A DNA stretch of 7,579 bases from assembly GCA_902796095.1 (NCBI GenBank), contig CADBNP010000187.1:1-7579 (forward strand). The letters run 5' to 3'. The position numbers and the translations under genes are program-made. The stretch's first letter is position 1; each line of letters opens with the position of its first letter. The stretch comes from an uncultured Aeromonadales bacterium (GTDB lineage Bacteria > Pseudomonadota > Gammaproteobacteria > Enterobacterales > Succinivibrionaceae). Under the pieces are notes generated by a model that was not told where the DNA came from, ran no database searches, and was given only the letters and a program-made list of their open reading frames with translations. This document shows, in pieces, positions 5,606-7,579 of the stretch.

Positions 5606-7049
5606 ATTAAGAGACGACTATATCAATTCCACGGTTCTCGGAAAAATTGTAAATGAAAAGAAACTGTGGCTTGAGGAAAGGAAGAAGAAGGAGCCTCTGG
5701 AAAGTTTCAGAGACAGTCTGAGACCCAGCACCAGAAGTCTGACCGCCGCCCTTACCGCAGAAAAAACCGTATTCATTATGGAATGCAAGAAGGCGTCACC
5801 TTCGAAGGGGCTTATCCGGGAATCCTTCAAACCAGGAGAGATAGCATCGGTATACAGGCACTACGCCGGAGCCGTATCAGTTCTTGCAGAAGAAAAATTC
5901 TTCCAGGGAAACCTGGAATATCTTCCAGTTGTCAGCAAAAAGTCCGGCCTTCCCGTAATCTGCAAGGACTTCATAATCGATGAATACCAGATAGATCTGG
6001 CAAGAAGATACAGTGCTGACGCCGTTCTTCTGATGCTGTCAGTTCTTACCGACGAGGCCTATAGAGTTCTTGCCGCAAGAGCCGCGGAGCTGGATCTTGA
6101 CGTGATAACGGAAACAGGATGCCGAGAGGAGATCGAACGGGCGATAAACCTTGGTGCAAAAATTATAGGGATAAACAACAGAAACCTGAAGGATCTGACA
6201 GTAGATCTGGAAAGAACAAGGGAACTTGCCCGGCTTATTCCCGAAGATCGAATAAAACTCTGTGAATCGGGGATCTACACCAACAGTGATGTGAGAGAAC
6301 TGAGTTCCCTGGTAAACGCCTTTCTGGTCGGATCTTCGCTGACATCCCAGGAAAATCTCGACATGGCATGCCGCAATCTTGTCTACGGTCAGGTTAAAAT
6401 CTGCGGACTTACAAGACATCAGGATGCGGTAGCCATCTCCCGCGCCGGCGCATCGTACGGCGGACTGATTTTCGCTCCTGGAAGCAAAAGAAGGATAAGC
6501 CGCAAGCATGCCAAAAACATAATCCGCGGCGTCAACCTGAAATTCGTGGGAGTGTTTGCAAATCAGAATGCGGAGGAGATTGCAGATACCGCATCCGAGC
6601 TTCACCTGTCCGCAGTGCAGCTTCACGGCACAGAGACGCCGGAGTTTATGACCGGACTCAGAAAACTCCTGCCGAAATACTGCGAAATCTGGAAGGCTGT
6701 TCCGGTACCGCCGGAGGGTGCGGATCCTGAATACATAAGAAAGATATCACCGGCAGCCGACCGGCTCCTTCTGGATACAAAAACAGATTCAGATTTCGGA
6801 GGAACGGGCAAATCCTTTGATATTTCAAATATTGACAGAGTCATCAGCACTCTCAATGAAACAGGAAACGACAGTCCTGCAAAAAGCAGGATCATAGTTG
6901 CAGGCGGTCTTAACGCGGCAAACGTTTCAGCTGTTGCAGCCACCGGCGTCTACTGCGTGGATCTTAACTCCGGAGTGGAGTCTGCACCCGGAATAAAGGA
7001 TGAAGATAAAATTAAAAAAGCGTTCAGAGCTTTAAGAAATTATTTTTAA
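5598..7049 (+). CDS. trpCF: Bifunctional indole-3-glycerol phosphate synthase / phosphoribosylanthranilate isomerase
   Basis: Fusion of two TIM-barrel enzymes, 483 residues, slightly longer than the E. coli fusion. TrpC (residues 1 to about 262) decarboxylates and closes CdRP to indole-3-glycerol phosphate. Expected catalytic residues are Glu62 and Lys64 in MECKKASPSKG, Lys123 in CKDFIIDEYQ, Glu172 in ITETG, Asn193 or Asn194 in GINNRNL and Glu223 in CESGI. TrpF (about 266-483) does the preceding Amadori rearrangement of PRA to CdRP: Cys269 in VKICGLT, Asp393 in LLLDT, AVQLHG (339-344) and the phosphate-binding NSGVES (457-462). The two activities act in the order TrpF then TrpC. The start codon overlaps the end of trpGD by 8 nt, so translation is probably coupled. 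Two Trp residues (W24, W365). The name trpC alone is used for this fused gene in many genomes. Confidence 0.97.
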   Translation: MLKLRDDYINSTVLGKIVNEKKLWLEERKKKEPLESFRDSLRPSTRSLTAALTAEKTVFIMECKKASPSKGLIRESFKPGEIASVYRHYAGAVSVLAEEKFFQGNLEYLPVVSKKSGLPVICKDFIIDEYQIDLARRYSADAVLLMLSVLTDEAYRVLAARAAELDLDVITETGCREEIERAINLGAKIIGINNRNLKDLTVDLERTRELARLIPEDRIKLCESGIYTNSDVRELSSLVNAFLVGSSLTSQENLDMACRNLVYGQVKICGLTRHQDAVAISRAGASYGGLIFAPGSKRRISRKHAKNIIRGVNLKFVGVFANQNAEEIADTASELHLSAVQLHGTETPEFMTGLRKLLPKYCEIWKAVPVPPEGADPEYIRKISPAADRLLLDTKTDSDFGGTGKSFDISNIDRVISTLNETGNDSPAKSRIIVAGGLNAANVSAVAATGVYCVDLNSGVESAPGIKDEDKIKKAFRALRNYF

Positions 7050-7058
7050 GGAAAAGTT

Positions 7059-7579
7059 ATGTCTATACTAAATCCATTTTTTGGAAACTTCGGCGGTCAG
7101 TACGTACCGCAGATTCTGATACCGGTTCTTGATCAGCTTGAAAAAGCCTTTGTTGACGCAAAGAACGATCCGGAATTCAGAAAGGAGCTCAATAATCTGC
7201 TGGCAAACTATGTGGGCAGACCAACCCCTATCACTCTGTGCCAGAACCTTACAAAAGGGACAAAGACCAAAATTTATCTGAAACGTGAGGATCTTCTCCA
7301 CGGCGGCGCCCACAAGACAAATCAGGTTATCGCCCAGGCACTTCTGGCCAAGCGCATGGGTAAAAACCGCGTTATTGCAGAAACCGGAGCAGGTCAGCAC
7401 GGCGTGGCCACAGCCATTGCCTGTGCTCTCTTCGGATTCAAGTGCCGTATCTACATGGGCAAAACCGACGTGGAGCGCCAGAAGCCCAATGTTGTCAGAA
7501 TGCGTCTCATGGGAGCCGAGGTTGTACCGGTCACCACCGGAGTCGGGACGCTGAAGGAGGCATGCAACGAGGCTCTCAA
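7059..7579 (+). CDS. trpB: Tryptophan synthase beta subunit, N-terminal part (cut by window end)
   Basis: The window holds 173 codons of a protein normally about 395-400 residues long. TrpB is a PLP enzyme that condenses indole, channelled from TrpA, with L-serine to form L-tryptophan. Seen here: NPFFGNFGGQYVP (5-17), LKREDLLHGGAHKTNQ (74-89) with the PLP-binding Lys86, ETGAGQHGVA (108-117) with catalytic Glu108 (Glu109 in enteric numbering), and RMRLMGAEVVPV (148-159). The ATG lies 9 nt after the trpCF stop behind an AAGGAAAAG ribosome-binding site (7048-7056). The visible part has no frameshift or missing motif. trpA would be expected next, outside the window. Confidence 0.97.
   Translation, partial: MSILNPFFGNFGGQYVPQILIPVLDQLEKAFVDAKNDPEFRKELNNLLANYVGRPTPITLCQNLTKGTKTKIYLKREDLLHGGAHKTNQVIAQALLAKRMGKNRVIAETGAGQHGVATAIACALFGFKCRIYMGKTDVERQKPNVVRMRLMGAEVVPVTTGVGTLKEACNEAL

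Overview
The window shows the leader-distal end of a CRISPR array, a long gene-poor stretch, one unrecognised single-gene transcription unit, and then the attenuator and first four genes of a tryptophan biosynthesis operon, cut off inside trpB. The gene order trpL-trpE-trpGD-trpCF-trpB, the two fusions (TrpG-TrpD and TrpC-TrpF), the Trp-Trp-Trp leader peptide and the close residue-level similarity to Escherichia coli Trp enzymes as I remember them all point to a gammaproteobacterium. The moderate GC content, frequent AGA/AGG arginine codons and A/T-rich intergenic DNA would suit a host-associated relative outside the classical enterics, such as a Succinivibrionaceae member, but that placement is inference.

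Layout. Positions 1-171 hold two and three-quarter CRISPR repeats (36 nt, period 72) with two 36-nt spacers. The last repeat is degenerate, so the array ends here and continues to the left of the window. Positions 172-1043 contain no convincing gene; the clearest signal is a leftward-reading terminator-like hairpin near 497-541. A good sigma70-type promoter (1044-1072), a 22-bp near-perfect palindrome just after the predicted start site (1082-1103), a 159-residue protein of unknown function (1160-1639) and a strong intrinsic terminator (1782-1822) make up a self-contained unit.

The trp operon begins with a promoter near 2089-2117, a 16-residue leader peptide with three consecutive Trp codons (2146-2196), and overlapping pause, antiterminator and terminator hairpins ending in a U-tract at 2275. 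About 134 nt further on, after a second A/U-rich hairpin, comes trpE. trpE, trpGD, trpCF and trpB are tightly packed (1-nt gap, 8-nt overlap, 9-nt gap), so they are expected to be co-transcribed and translationally coupled.

Function as a unit. TrpE with the TrpG domain makes anthranilate from chorismate and glutamine. The TrpD domain adds phosphoribosyl, the TrpF domain isomerises it, and the TrpC domain closes the indole ring. TrpB, with TrpA presumably just past the window edge, condenses indole with serine to give tryptophan. Control visible in the sequence is feedback inhibition of TrpE (LLES motif) and ribosome-mediated attenuation; I see no TrpR-type operator. The operon is an ordinary biosynthetic system. 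The less-explained parts are the CRISPR repeat family, the palindrome with its orphan gene, and the extended trpL-trpE spacer.
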